DNA from: Flavobacterium sp. JAS
GTDB taxonomy: Bacteria > Bacteroidota > Bacteroidia > Flavobacteriales > Flavobacteriaceae
Direction of reading: 5' to 3'
Assembly: GCF_020991455.1 (NCBI RefSeq)
Contig: NZ_JAJMOX010000003.1
Coordinates: 248,001 to 312,000, forward strand
Length of the DNA stretch: 64,000 nucleotides
Part shown: positions 50,313-59,766 of the stretch, piece by piece
How positions within the stretch are numbered: the stretch's first letter is position 1
Layout: each line of letters opens with the position of its first letter
Notes under the pieces: model-generated
Told to the model about the DNA's origin: nothing
Databases searched by the model: none
The model's input: the letters and a program-made list of their open reading frames with translations, nothing else
Program-made: the position numbers and the translations under genes

Positions 50313-53300
50313 CTAATTTGATTTGTTGTATGTGAAAATTGAACTTGTACCAGCTTGTCCTCCCGGTAGCGTATAATTCAATTTAATATTATAAGTTCCT
50401 TTTCTAATGTATGGAAACTGACCATTAATGATATAATTATATTTTTCAATCATTGCCTGATTTAATGTATTTACGTATTTGTTCGCGATTTTATATCTCA
50501 GCTGAACAAAATCTGTTTTATAATAATATGGTAGGTTGTATCTAAAAGGTAAATATTCTTTAAGCATAAAATTAGTAGGCATATTCATTGCATAATCCTG
50601 ATACCATGACATTACTTCAATTGCTTTAACTGGCTGAATCCCCAAAACAGCTGTATTTCTGTCAAAAGTAAGATCACTTTCTAATGGATATCCACTATAG
50701 ATTAAAGGAGAAATTTCCTCTTTAAAATATGCGTCATCTAATATCGCTTCGGCACTAATCAATGGTGCATTTTGATTTTTATCGGTTCCAATAAGTTCAA
50801 GAAGCTCAAATGGTTCTGATGAACTATTTAGTGATTGTAAAGCATGCACATCAGCATAAATAATCTCAACCAAAGTTTGTTTTGGTTTTTTTACAGCCAT
50901 TTTTTCCTGAAACGTATTGTACTGACTAGTATTAAAATTGTACTGTAACATTTCTGTACCATCACCTCCAATCACGGTTTCACTCAGCGAATTACTTTTC
51001 ATTTCTACACTATTATTGTCACCAAGATCTTGTTTTTCATAATTTTGAGACAAATTCGAATTAGCATCTGTTTGTGGTTCTAAAGTCATTAAAGACAAGC
51101 TATATGGCTTAAGGGTTTGAAGCGATGGCATATCAATAATTACTTTTTTAAGTCCAACATTATAAGTAATAGCAGAATTTATCGTTTTTTCACCTGTTTT
51201 GTAAATTGCCTTTTGTGATTGTCCCGGTTTTAATTCAAACAAATAAGATTGTCCTTGTTTTAAAACAACGTATGCTTGTTTACTTTCGTTTGGATAAACA
51301 TATTTTTGCTCAAAAACAGGATAACTGTAAGCAATATTTGTTACCGGAATATTATTTGGAGCAGCTCCTGTAGTAAAGTTTCTTACTTCGCTTTCCATAG
51401 CAACTTGTCCCTGGTCATAAATTGTTTGCCACGCTCCGTTAATGTTTTCTTGAAAACTAACCTTAACGGTTAAAACTAAATTTGAATTTTGTGGTAAAAC
51501 TTCAACAGAATTAAAACTCACTAAATCATTAGTTTGATTCCAGCTTAAACTTCCTATTACCGGAACTCCATCTTTTTTAATAGTATATTCTTCCAGTTTT
51601 AAACGATATGTTTTTACACCATTATCTCCTTCAATTTTAAAGTTTTTATCAATTGGCATGTTAAAACCAACTTGTGGTACCGTGAAAACATTTACATCTT
51701 TTGTTCCTTCAGAAGGAGTAATATCTGCAATCGATTTTAAACCTTCAAGAGGATTATTCGTTGTGAATTCACACATTTTTCCAAATTCTAATTTAAACCT
51801 GAAACTGCCTTTTATTGCACCGCCCAAAATATCAAAATAACCGGCCATATAACCTCGAATCCAAACCGGATTTGGCAATTTTGCCTGAAGTAAAACGGCA
51901 CCTCCACCTTTTATAATCGATATTTTCTTTCTTATAAAAAACAATTTAATATTAATTCCAAGTTCCCCTTGAAGATATGCATACGATTGACCATTTGCAT
52001 ACCAGCCATTAATACCAATTTGCCCAGAACCTTTGCATTGTGCTTCACCATAATCTTTTACCATAATATCAAAGCCAAAACCAGCCTGGAAATTTGCATA
52101 AAACATCAAAAAGCTTAAATCTCCTGTTTTGATACTAAAATCAGATCCAAAAGCAAAACCTTTACCAGATGCAACACTATTTTCATCACGCATATAATCC
52201 AGAACCGCAACATTAACACCAAGCAATTGAGCAACTATATCAGGCGGTGGCGGACTTGCAGGAATGTCATCACCAAGCATAAAATAACCACCGGCTTCGA
52301 CTTCGATAGAACCAATAGCCATTTTTATTCCCAAACGATCAGTAGGTGTACCCATACGGATGTACCATTTGTCTGGAGCAAAATGTAAAACTGCCCAACC
52401 AGCTCTGTTTCCTGATGCACGGCCTTTTATAAAACCACCCGGAGTGTCAATATATAAATCGAATGTACCGTGAAGTGTTTTTGATCTAAAATCATATTCG
52501 ATCGCAGCAAAAGCATTAATTCCCATTGATGTTTCCACGGTATTTGGGTATAAGTCTTTTGCCGCTTTAGATAAATCAGATACTTTTAAAACTTCTAATG
52601 CCGCTTTAGATAATAGTGATTCATTTTCCGTTACTGCTTTTAAAGCGCCGGTTAATTCTTCTGCGCCTGGTATTTCAAAAGTCTGCATTACGTGGCCTTC
52701 ACCATAAATACTAATTCTGTTAATACCACCATGACCATTAAAGGCAATTTCGAAACCAGCACCTCCCCAAAATGCATCTGCAGTAGCAGTACCGGCAAAT
52801 TTAATCATGGCTTTTACACCAAGACCAGAATCTATATCAGGTACGTAATTAGATCCCGAAGCAGCAAATCGGTTACTGAAACCGTCTTTTTTCATATGAT
52901 AATAAGCACCACCACCAAAACCTTTAAATGTAATTGCTCCTGCGGGAATGTTTAAACCATCAACCATGGCATCTACATACCAGTATCTAAAATCGATAGA
53001 TCCAAAAATGGCATTGGCTTCTACTTTAATACCTCCCGTAAAATCGCAACTTAGCATTCCTTTAAAGCCTTTTCCATAAACAGGATCATTATCCATAATG
53101 GTAATGCTCCCCTTTAATTTCATTCCGCCTAAGTCGGCACCAATAGAAACTTGCTCAAATTTAAGGTGGTCATATTTCCATTTCTGGATTCCCTGATCCT
53201 TACCAAATTTTCCAATCACATAAAATTTAGTTTGGCCGGTAAATTGATTTTCCATCATATTAATGGCAATATCAACCTTTAAACTGGCACTTTCGGGAGT

Positions 53301-55004
53301 AGTAATTAGAGCAATTTCATTAATCGTTACCGGGAAATTACTAACACTTTGATCCTTGCCCTGAATATTTTTATATCCAAAATAATCAGCACTTAAGTAC
53401 GGAGATACCGTTTGTAACATTAAATTTTGGAATATGATTCCTTTAAAATCAACCGTTTCTTTGGTTTGCGCATTTGTACCAGATTGCGCTTCTGCAGCAG
53501 TAATTGGCTTGTTACTAGCTTTTAAAGATAAAGTGCCGTATAGAACGGCTTTTGGTAAAAACTTACCATCTTTTACTTTGAGCTCTATATAAGAGTTTTT
53601 TTCAATAATAGCATTTGCCTTAAACGCTTGAAAGCAAATACCGTTTGTAACCTGCGCATTTAAAAGGTATTCATTGTTTACCGGATCAATTAATGCTTTA
53701 TAAGCAAGCTCAGATCGCATACCGGCATTACAATTTGCTGATTTTTCAGAAAGAGGTAAAAGAATGTCTCCGCCAAAACTAGCAGCAGTTACTGAATTTG
53801 CGACTAATGTAATACTAACCGTATCAAGAGAAATTTGCCATCCTGAAGCATCTCCTTCATCAATACCAATTAAGTTGCTTCCCGAAAAAGTTCCGGAAAC
53901 ACCCATCCGGTCGATCAATAAATCGGTCGCTTCAAAGCGAATCCTTTCCTTGCTTTCTTTTTTCTTAAACTCTTCGGGTAAAACTATTTTAAGTGATTGT
54001 ACATAAAGACCACGCCACAGATTTTCATTTCCGGGGACTAAATATTTCGTAGTGTAATTGGGGGGCCATTTTACATTTGTAGAGTTTCGTAAATCACTAA
54101 AATCGATTACCGCTTTATTTAATTCAAAGCAAAAACCTTTTTTAGATGTTAACTGAAATTTAGGCAATGATATTTCGATTAAAATATCATTCCAGTTAGA
54201 AACAATCGTTTTAAAGTTTCCAGTAACAAGGGCAGGAGAAGCAATGGCAACATAATTATTGTCAACAGGTTCTAGCATGTTTCTTGAAAACTGGACATCA
54301 GCCGTTATTCCAAGTTCTTTAAAACCATTACAATCAATAGTTACATAAGTTTTGTTCTCAACGGCTCCAGTCTTCATATCCATTCCGCCCTTCAGAATCA
54401 ATAATAGATTTTCGCCGTTTATTTTAATAGGAACATCACCAAGTAAAACCAAATTGGTATCTCCAACCAAACCTCCTTTATGGGACAACTTGATATTATT
54501 TGCACCAAAAAATAATTCTTTCGCTTTTCCGTCAGCGTCATGTTGTGGAATAATGATTCTGACAAAAGCTGTTAACTCGGTATATTCAGGTGTAAATTTT
54601 GCATTACTGATTCCCAATAGATATTGGATACCGCCAATTGTCTTTTTTATACCCAAAGGTAATTGCGACAAATTCTTTGGTTCAAGATTATCTGTAAGAT
54701 TACCATTTTCATCTATTTTAAGACAAGTTGCCATTGCCTTCTGTAAATCATCAGAAGTTTGTTCTGAAATAGGAAAATTCTTTCTTAGGTAATCATTCGT
54801 AAATTCACTTTCAGAATTTTGAATGAAATTGAAGGAATTATTCTCTGGAAGAAAATTTGGTTTTGAATTGTTACTTTTAGTTAAAGAAAGTTTTTTTGAA
54901 TTACTTATCGTGTCTGTGTAAGTGTTTGAAAAACAGTTCGAACTGATTGTAAATAAAACTAAAATGTATACGAAAGGGCGTAATCTAAGAGTAGTTTTTT
55001 TCAA
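50313..55004 (-). CDS. Very large exported beta-rich protein of unknown family, first gene of the toxin-like operon
   Basis: 1563 residues with a signal peptide (LRPFVYILVLFTISSNCFS). The first 60 residues after it are Ser/Asn/Lys-rich. The body is strand-rich and repetitive, with many short Gly-rich segments (GFKGMLSCDFTGGIKVEANAIFGSIDFRYWYVDAMVDGL; SIEVEAGGYFMLGDD) like an elongated beta structure or solenoid. The last 450 residues are Ig-like. The start codon is TTG at 55004-55002; no in-frame ATG lies near, and only this start retains the signal peptide. I recognise no family. It leads a nine-gene minus-strand run with almost no gaps and is probably the conserved structural part of the locus. 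Confidence 0.85.
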   Translation of the reverse strand: MKKTTLRLRPFVYILVLFTISSNCFSNTYTDTISNSKKLSLTKSNNSKPNFLPENNSFNFIQNSESEFTNDYLRKNFPISEQTSDDLQKAMATCLKIDENGNLTDNLEPKNLSQLPLGIKKTIGGIQYLLGISNAKFTPEYTELTAFVRIIIPQHDADGKAKELFFGANNIKLSHKGGLVGDTNLVLLGDVPIKINGENLLLILKGGMDMKTGAVENKTYVTIDCNGFKELGITADVQFSRNMLEPVDNNYVAIASPALVTGNFKTIVSNWNDILIEISLPKFQLTSKKGFCFELNKAVIDFSDLRNSTNVKWPPNYTTKYLVPGNENLWRGLYVQSLKIVLPEEFKKKESKERIRFEATDLLIDRMGVSGTFSGSNLIGIDEGDASGWQISLDTVSITLVANSVTAASFGGDILLPLSEKSANCNAGMRSELAYKALIDPVNNEYLLNAQVTNGICFQAFKANAIIEKNSYIELKVKDGKFLPKAVLYGTLSLKASNKPITAAEAQSGTNAQTKETVDFKGIIFQNLMLQTVSPYLSADYFGYKNIQGKDQSVSNFPVTINEIALITTPESASLKVDIAINMMENQFTGQTKFYVIGKFGKDQGIQKWKYDHLKFEQVSIGADLGGMKLKGSITIMDNDPVYGKGFKGMLSCDFTGGIKVEANAIFGSIDFRYWYVDAMVDGLNIPAGAITFKGFGGGAYYHMKKDGFSNRFAASGSNYVPDIDSGLGVKAMIKFAGTATADAFWGGAGFEIAFNGHGGINRISIYGEGHVMQTFEIPGAEELTGALKAVTENESLLSKAALEVLKVSDLSKAAKDLYPNTVETSMGINAFAAIEYDFRSKTLHGTFDLYIDTPGGFIKGRASGNRAGWAVLHFAPDKWYIRMGTPTDRLGIKMAIGSIEVEAGGYFMLGDDIPASPPPPDIVAQLLGVNVAVLDYMRDENSVASGKGFAFGSDFSIKTGDLSFLMFYANFQAGFGFDIMVKDYGEAQCKGSGQIGINGWYANGQSYAYLQGELGINIKLFFIRKKISIIKGGGAVLLQAKLPNPVWIRGYMAGYFDILGGAIKGSFRFKLEFGKMCEFTTNNPLEGLKSIADITPSEGTKDVNVFTVPQVGFNMPIDKNFKIEGDNGVKTYRLKLEEYTIKKDGVPVIGSLSWNQTNDLVSFNSVEVLPQNSNLVLTVKVSFQENINGAWQTIYDQGQVAMESEVRNFTTGAAPNNIPVTNIAYSYPVFEQKYVYPNESKQAYVVLKQGQSYLFELKPGQSQKAIYKTGEKTINSAITYNVGLKKVIIDMPSLQTLKPYSLSLMTLEPQTDANSNLSQNYEKQDLGDNNSVEMKSNSLSETVIGGDGTEMLQYNFNTSQYNTFQEKMAVKKPKQTLVEIIYADVHALQSLNSSSEPFELLELIGTDKNQNAPLISAEAILDDAYFKEEISPLIYSGYPLESDLTFDRNTAVLGIQPVKAIEVMSWYQDYAMNMPTNFMLKEYLPFRYNLPYYYKTDFVQLRYKIANKYVNTLNQAMIEKYNYIINGQFPYIRKGTYNIKLNYTLPGGQAGTSSIFTYNKSN

Positions 55005-55049
55005 TGTTTTTGTAGGTTTTGGTGTGGTATTTATGGTGTTTTAGAGTAT

Positions 55050-55057
55050 CAAATATA
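55050..55057 (-). promoter_or_regulatory. -7 promoter element (TATATTTG) of the nine-gene operon
   Basis: On the minus strand TATATTTG fits TAnnTTTG, 45 bp before the TTG start of the first gene. No clear -33 TTG lies upstream, so the promoter may be weak or activator-dependent. Confidence 0.5.
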
Positions 55058-55204
55058 TATAGTTTTTAACAGGAAAAGAATTGTTTATAAAAAGTTATTA
55101 TATTATTTCCTTTAAAGTTTATATAATTATCAGCTCTAAAATAATCTCAGCCAAACTTAAAACATTCATTACATTTATCTTTACGGTTTTCCACATTCGG
55201 GCAT

Positions 55205-55237
55205 AAAAAAACTCCAGATTGCTCTGGAGTTTTTTTT
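55205..55237. terminator. Terminator after yebC
   Basis: An 8-bp stem (ACTCCAGA / TCTGGAGT) with a 4-nt loop, an A run on one side and a T run on the other. It separates the yebC transcript from the promoter of the nine-gene operon downstream. Confidence 0.85.
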
Positions 55238-55257
55238 ATAGTTGTAAAAGAAAGATA

Positions 55258-55971
55258 TTATTCCTCTTTCATTGTGTGATAAACGTTCATGACGTCATCA
55301 TCTTCTTCAATTTTTTCGATTAATTTCTCAACATCAGCGATTTGAGCTTCAGTAAGTTCTTTAGTGATTTGAGGAATACGCTCAAAACCAGAAGATAAAA
55401 TTTCAAGACCTCTGTTTTCTAATTCTTTTTGCAAAGCACCAAAGCTTCCAAAAGGCGCATAGATTAAAATTCCGTCTTCATCTTCAAAAACTTCTTCGGC
55501 ACCAAAATCGATTAATTCTAATTCTAATTCTTCAGGATCAAGATTGCCTTTTGCAATTCTGAAATTACAAGTATGGTCAAACATAAACTCAACAGAACCT
55601 TGCGTTCCCATTGTACCATTACATTTGTTAAAGTAGCTGCGAATGTTCGCAACCGTTCTATTATTGTTGTCAGATGCCGTTTCAATTAAGATTGCAATTC
55701 CGTGAGGAGCATATCCTTCAAACAAAATTTCCTTATAATTGGCAGTATCTTTATTACTTGCATTTTTTATAGCGCGCTCCACATTGTCCTTAGGCATGTT
55801 GGCCGCTTTTGCATTTTGTATTACAGCTCTTAATCTAGAATTGGCATCTGGGTTAGGACCACCTTCTTTAACGGCCATAACGATATCTTTACCAATTCGG
55901 GTAAATGTTTTAGCCATTGCTGACCAACGTTTCATTTTTCTTCCTTTTCTAAATTCGAACGCTCTTCCCAT
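55258..55971 (-). CDS. YebC/PmpR/TACO1 family protein
   Basis: 237 residues with the family start MGRAFEFRKGRKMKRWSAMAKTFTRIGKDIVMAVKEGGPNPDANSRLR, the middle ILFEGYAPHGIAILIETASDNNNRTVANIR and the C-terminal domain with FERIPQITKELTE. Family members have been described as DNA-binding regulators and, more recently, as translation factors acting on proline stretches. The family is certain and the role less so. Single gene with a terminator. Confidence 0.95.
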   Translation of the reverse strand: MGRAFEFRKGRKMKRWSAMAKTFTRIGKDIVMAVKEGGPNPDANSRLRAVIQNAKAANMPKDNVERAIKNASNKDTANYKEILFEGYAPHGIAILIETASDNNNRTVANIRSYFNKCNGTMGTQGSVEFMFDHTCNFRIAKGNLDPEELELELIDFGAEEVFEDEDGILIYAPFGSFGALQKELENRGLEILSSGFERIPQITKELTEAQIADVEKLIEKIEEDDDVMNVYHTMKEE

Positions 55972-56061
55972 TTCTAATTTTTAGTTTTGTGATGCAAAAA
56001 TACGGTTATTCCTTATTTTTGCAAAATCAATTTCAATTATATTTTTAGTTAAAAAGTTTCA

Positions 56062-56160
56062 AGTTTCAGGTTTCAGGTTTTGTTGGCGTCAATAAAGTAA
56101 AAAATCTCAAATTCTGAATTAGAATTCGAGATTTTTTATTGAAACCTGAAACCTGAAACT
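56062..56160. repeat. Nested inverted repeat at the 3' end of the S41 peptidase gene
   Basis: Outer arms AGTTTCAGGTTTCAGGTTT (56062-56080) and its exact complement (56142-56160) are 19 bp; the right arm overlaps the S41 stop codon. Inside lies a separate hairpin (56099-56137, 17-bp arms with one mismatch, ending in T6 on each strand) that can terminate the S41 transcript. Confidence 0.85.
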
Positions 56161-58189
56161 ACTTCGCCGCATTAAACTCATTAATAACATTCACCGCTTC
56201 ATTTAGATACGGATTCGTTTTCAGATTGTCAATTTGATATTGGTTTATCGTTTTTTCGGTAGGATAGGCGCCAAGTAAAAATTGATTTACGGTAGAATTG
56301 TAAACTTCCAATGGATTATTCTCATCATTAAAAGTACTGATTTCAGTCCAAAGAGAATTTACGATTTTTTTCTGCTGAAAAATTGCATCCAATGTCATCG
56401 GAATCTCCGCTTTGGGTATATTCACCAACTGATCGATTTTCAGATTGATTTTTTTAATATTATTAAAAAAAGAATTATCAGTCAATCTTACAGTACTATT
56501 TTTAGCCAGTTTATCGATAAGATTTCTCTTTACATAAGGTCTGTATTTTAAAAACGGCTCGATACTATCATTTTTGATTGCAGTCGGAAAATCACTTTCT
56601 TTTTGATAAACACCCTCGTAGAATTCCGGAAGCACTACATCAGGCTTAACCCCAATATATTGATGACTTTTGCCCGTAACCCTGTAGAATTTGTTAATCG
56701 TAATTTTTAGAAAGTCAGTATTTTTACTTTCGTCAAGCGAAAGAATAGTTTGCATAGTAGCTTTTCCAAGTGTACTGCTTCCCAGTAACAAAGCACGATT
56801 ATAATCTTGCAATATCGAAGAAAAAAATTCACTGGCAGAAGCCGTATTGCTATTGATCAAGACTACAATTGGTCCTTTATAAATCAAGCCTTTATAAGGA
56901 TCATTAATCACAGATGTTTGTTGTTTATTATCTATCACAATAGACAACGGACCATAATCAATAAACATTCCGGCCATTTTTATGGCTTCCTCCATAGATC
57001 CGCCGCCGTTATCGATCAAATCAATTACAAGACCTTTTATATTATCTCTTTCCAGTTTTATAACTTCACGAGCCACATCATCGGCACAGCCTTTTCTGCT
57101 CGTTCCGTCTAAATCAGCATAAAAACTCGGAATCTTGATGTATCCAATTTTACTCTCTTTACCAACAATAAAACTAAAAACCGAATTTTCTTCGTCTTTC
57201 ATCACTTGTTTTTCGATATAAACATCAAAGCTTTTACCGGAGTTTCGCTTTAGCGTAAGCGTAATACTTTTATTAGATTCCGATAAAATCATTGTCGAAA
57301 TAGATTCAAGTGATGCACAAGAAACCTGCAAGGTTTCCTTCTGATTCGAAATAGAAACAATCTGATCCCCTTTTTTTATTTGTCCCGTTTTGTAAGCAGG
57401 CCCATTGGGGTCAATTTCTTCTATAATAATTTCATTTTTCTCATTTAGATTCACGCTCATTCCCAGGGACAAATGCTCTTTGGATAATGAAGCCACAAAA
57501 CTTGTTTTAGAATCATCACTAAAATAAGCCGTATGCGGATCAAAATAAGTACAAAAGAAATTATAGAAGTTTTCTTCCTGTTTTAGTTTCGTTTCAAGAA
57601 GCGTATTGATTCTGCAAATCTCATTTGTCAAAATCAATTTTCTCGAAGCAAGTTCAATCGATTTAAAATTAGCTTTAATCGAATCCAGATTCTCACTCGT
57701 TTCCGCCATTTCATCCAGAATTTGGTAGCGAAGTTTTTTGAGCCAGACTTTCTCTAAATCTTCTTTTTTAAGATAAAACGGAAATGATTTTTTATAAAAC
57801 CGAATAGTATCTTTCTTAGTGTAATCAATAGGTCCGGCCTGAATTTTTTCTAAAACTGCTTTAGTTCTCAAAAGACCAGTTTTGTATTTATCCGTGATAT
57901 TAGCCAAAAAAGAGCAATCATCACTCAGAATTAAATCGTCTAAATTCAAGCGATATTTAGCCGCCATTTCGTCGTATTCACTCTTGTAGAAAATGTTTCT
58001 CGAAGGATCTAAGCCATTGATAAGGTTATCAAAAACATAAACAGATAAACTATCGTCCATAGGTTTTGGCCTAATGTGTTCCGCCTGAATAAGTGCGTTT
58101 ATTTTGTTTACTAATTCGCATGTTTCAGCGCTATTTTGACTAAATAGAACAGTAGAAGTCAACAGAAATACTAGCCAAATTTTTTTCAT
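56159..58189 (-). CDS. S41 family tail-specific (Prc/Tsp-like) peptidase
   Basis: 676 residues with a signal peptide (KKIWLVFLLTSTVLFSQ), an N-terminal helical domain (to about 240), a PDZ domain (LSLGMSVNLNEKNEIIIEEIDPNGPAYKTGQIKKGDQIVSI) and the S41 catalytic domain. The serine is S453 in NSNTASASEFFSS and the lysine K476 in STLGKATMQ; VIDLIDNGGGSMEEAIKMAGMF is the conserved core strand and loop. It acts in the periplasm, degrading or trimming proteins from the C terminus. The C-terminal helical tail (about 540-676) fits the Prc-type DUF3340 region. Confidence 0.93.
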   Translation of the reverse strand: MKKIWLVFLLTSTVLFSQNSAETCELVNKINALIQAEHIRPKPMDDSLSVYVFDNLINGLDPSRNIFYKSEYDEMAAKYRLNLDDLILSDDCSFLANITDKYKTGLLRTKAVLEKIQAGPIDYTKKDTIRFYKKSFPFYLKKEDLEKVWLKKLRYQILDEMAETSENLDSIKANFKSIELASRKLILTNEICRINTLLETKLKQEENFYNFFCTYFDPHTAYFSDDSKTSFVASLSKEHLSLGMSVNLNEKNEIIIEEIDPNGPAYKTGQIKKGDQIVSISNQKETLQVSCASLESISTMILSESNKSITLTLKRNSGKSFDVYIEKQVMKDEENSVFSFIVGKESKIGYIKIPSFYADLDGTSRKGCADDVAREVIKLERDNIKGLVIDLIDNGGGSMEEAIKMAGMFIDYGPLSIVIDNKQQTSVINDPYKGLIYKGPIVVLINSNTASASEFFSSILQDYNRALLLGSSTLGKATMQTILSLDESKNTDFLKITINKFYRVTGKSHQYIGVKPDVVLPEFYEGVYQKESDFPTAIKNDSIEPFLKYRPYVKRNLIDKLAKNSTVRLTDNSFFNNIKKINLKIDQLVNIPKAEIPMTLDAIFQQKKIVNSLWTEISTFNDENNPLEVYNSTVNQFLLGAYPTEKTINQYQIDNLKTNPYLNEAVNVINEFNAAK

Positions 58190-58294
58190 AAACAGAAAGT
58201 CTATCGTTTACACTAAAGTTACGTTTAATTTTCGATAGTAGGTTATATTTTTTCTAAAATATCCTACAACCGGAAGATTTATTTTAACATATAG

Positions 58295-58310
58295 TCCCGA
58301 AGCTTCGGGA
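58295..58310. repeat. Short palindromic element TCCCGAAGCTTCGGGA
   Basis: A perfect 16-bp GC-rich palindrome in an AT-rich gap. A relative with the same ends and AGCT centre lies at 60819-60836. It is too short for a gene and has no T tail. Confidence 0.75.
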
Positions 58311-58390
58311 TGAGTTTTTAAAATGTAAAACCGGAAAAAGAAGTCAAGAATTCATTAAAAGAAATTAAAAATAATTCGTGAATTCGTGGC

Positions 58391-58426
58391 AAAAAAAAAT
58401 GCGTCACTCAAAAAAGTAACGCATTT
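58391..58426 (-). terminator. Terminator after gcvT
   Basis: Stem AATGCGT(C)AC / GT(A)ACGCATT with a loop of A residues, next to a nine-base T run on the minus strand, about 25 bp past the gcvT stop. Confidence 0.85.
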
Positions 58427-58450
58427 CTAAAATATGTATGTCTTAAAAAA

Positions 58451-59533
58451 CTATTTCTTGTAGAAAGGTAATTTAACCACTTTTGCAGCAACATCATTTT
58501 TTCTAATTCTGATGAAGATATCACTATCAACAGCACTATTATTTACCGTAACATATCCTAAACCAATACCTTTATTCATAGAAGGCGACATCGTTCCAGA
58601 AGTTACAACACCAATTACAGCACCGTCAACATCAACAATTTCGTAGTCATGTCTAGGCACAGCGCGTTCCTGCATTTCAAAAGCAACAAGTTTTTTAGTA
58701 ACACCTTCCTCTTTTTGTTTTTTAAAATTTTCAGAATTTGTAAAGTCTTTAGTGAATTTAGTAATCCATCCTAATCCAGCTTCAAGCGGAGAAGTAGTAT
58801 CATTAATATCATTTCCGTACAAACAGAAACCCATTTCAAGACGTAAAGTATCACGAGCAGCCAAACCAATTGGTTTAATACCAAAAGCAGCACCAGCTTC
58901 AAAAACTTTATTCCAGATCGCTTCAGCATCAGCATTTTTGCAGTAAATTTCAAAACCACCAGAACCAGTATAACCAGTTGCAGAGATAATTACGTCACTA
59001 AAACCTGCAAAATCAGCCACTTCAAAATGGTAATAAGCAATTGCCGATAAATCTATAGAAGACAAAGGCTGCATAGCTTCAACCGCTTTTGGCCCCTGAA
59101 TCGCCAACAAAGAATAATCATCAGAAATGTTTTTCATATCAACACCCAAATCGTTGTGAGATGAAATCCAGTTCCAGTCTTTTTCAATATTCGAAGCATT
59201 TACAACCAATAAATACTCCTCATCTTTCATTTTATATACAATCAAATCATCTACGATTCCGCCATCATTATTAGGCAGGCAAGAATATTGCGCTCTTCCA
59301 ATCGTCAAAGTCGATGCATCGTTTGAAGTCACTTTCTGAATCAAAGCCAAAGCATTTGGTCCAGTCAATAAAAATTCTCCCATGTGAGAAACGTCAAAGA
59401 CTCCCACACTGTTTCGAACCGTTTCGTGTTCAGCATTTACTCCCTCGTATGTAATAGGCATGTTGTAACCGGCAAATGGTAGCATTTTCGCTCCCAAACC
59501 CTCATGTATGTGCGTAAGCGCAGTGTTTTTCAT
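58451..59533 (-). CDS. gcvT: Aminomethyltransferase (glycine cleavage system T protein)
   Basis: T protein of the glycine cleavage complex: takes the aminomethyl group from the H protein, releases ammonia and gives 5,10-methylene-tetrahydrofolate. The 360-residue protein has the folate-binding N domain ([54 protein letters not shown]), the active-site block [31 protein letters not shown] and the C-terminal [21 protein letters not shown]. No H or P protein gene is nearby. Confidence 0.96.
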   Translation of the reverse strand: MKNTALTHIHEGLGAKMLPFAGYNMPITYEGVNAEHETVRNSVGVFDVSHMGEFLLTGPNALALIQKVTSNDASTLTIGRAQYSCLPNNDGGIVDDLIVYKMKDEEYLLVVNASNIEKDWNWISSHNDLGVDMKNISDDYSLLAIQGPKAVEAMQPLSSIDLSAIAYYHFEVADFAGFSDVIISATGYTGSGGFEIYCKNADAEAIWNKVFEAGAAFGIKPIGLAARDTLRLEMGFCLYGNDINDTTSPLEAGLGWITKFTKDFTNSENFKKQKEEGVTKKLVAFEMQERAVPRHDYEIVDVDGAVIGVVTSGTMSPSMNKGIGLGYVTVNNSAVDSDIFIRIRKNDVAAKVVKLPFYKK

Positions 59534-59620
59534 TGTGTTGTTTTAAAAAATTGAATCGCAAATTTATTCAAAAAATATCAAAATGATACACACTAAATTA
59601 TAAATTTCGCAATGATTAGG

Positions 59621-59701
59621 AGCTATTTCCTGCTATCCGCTATATCTTTTTGTTTTTAAAGAAAAAACAAAAAGGATGCCGCTGCTATCAGGGCTAGGGC
59701 T
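59621..59701. repeat. Intergenic repeat element with CTTTTTGTTTTT hairpin
   Basis: An element of about 80 bp carrying GAGCTATTTCCTGCTATCCGCT, a hairpin (CTTTTTGTTTTT / AAAAAACAAAAAG) and GCCGCTGCTATCAGGGCTAGGG. I recall closely similar elements scattered in Flavobacterium genomes; within this window it is single. It lies between the divergent gcvT and nnrD genes. Confidence 0.6.
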
Positions 59702-59766
59702 CTATGGTAATAAGAAACATTTTCGTCATCATTTTTTATGTAACTTTAATTCATAAAACAGGCGCA

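Noticed and set aside
54352..54792. Plus-strand open frame of 146 residues opposite the 1563-residue gene
   Set aside because: Antisense shadow: the minus frame has a continuous exported-protein sequence, and this product is low-complexity with no motif or promoter.
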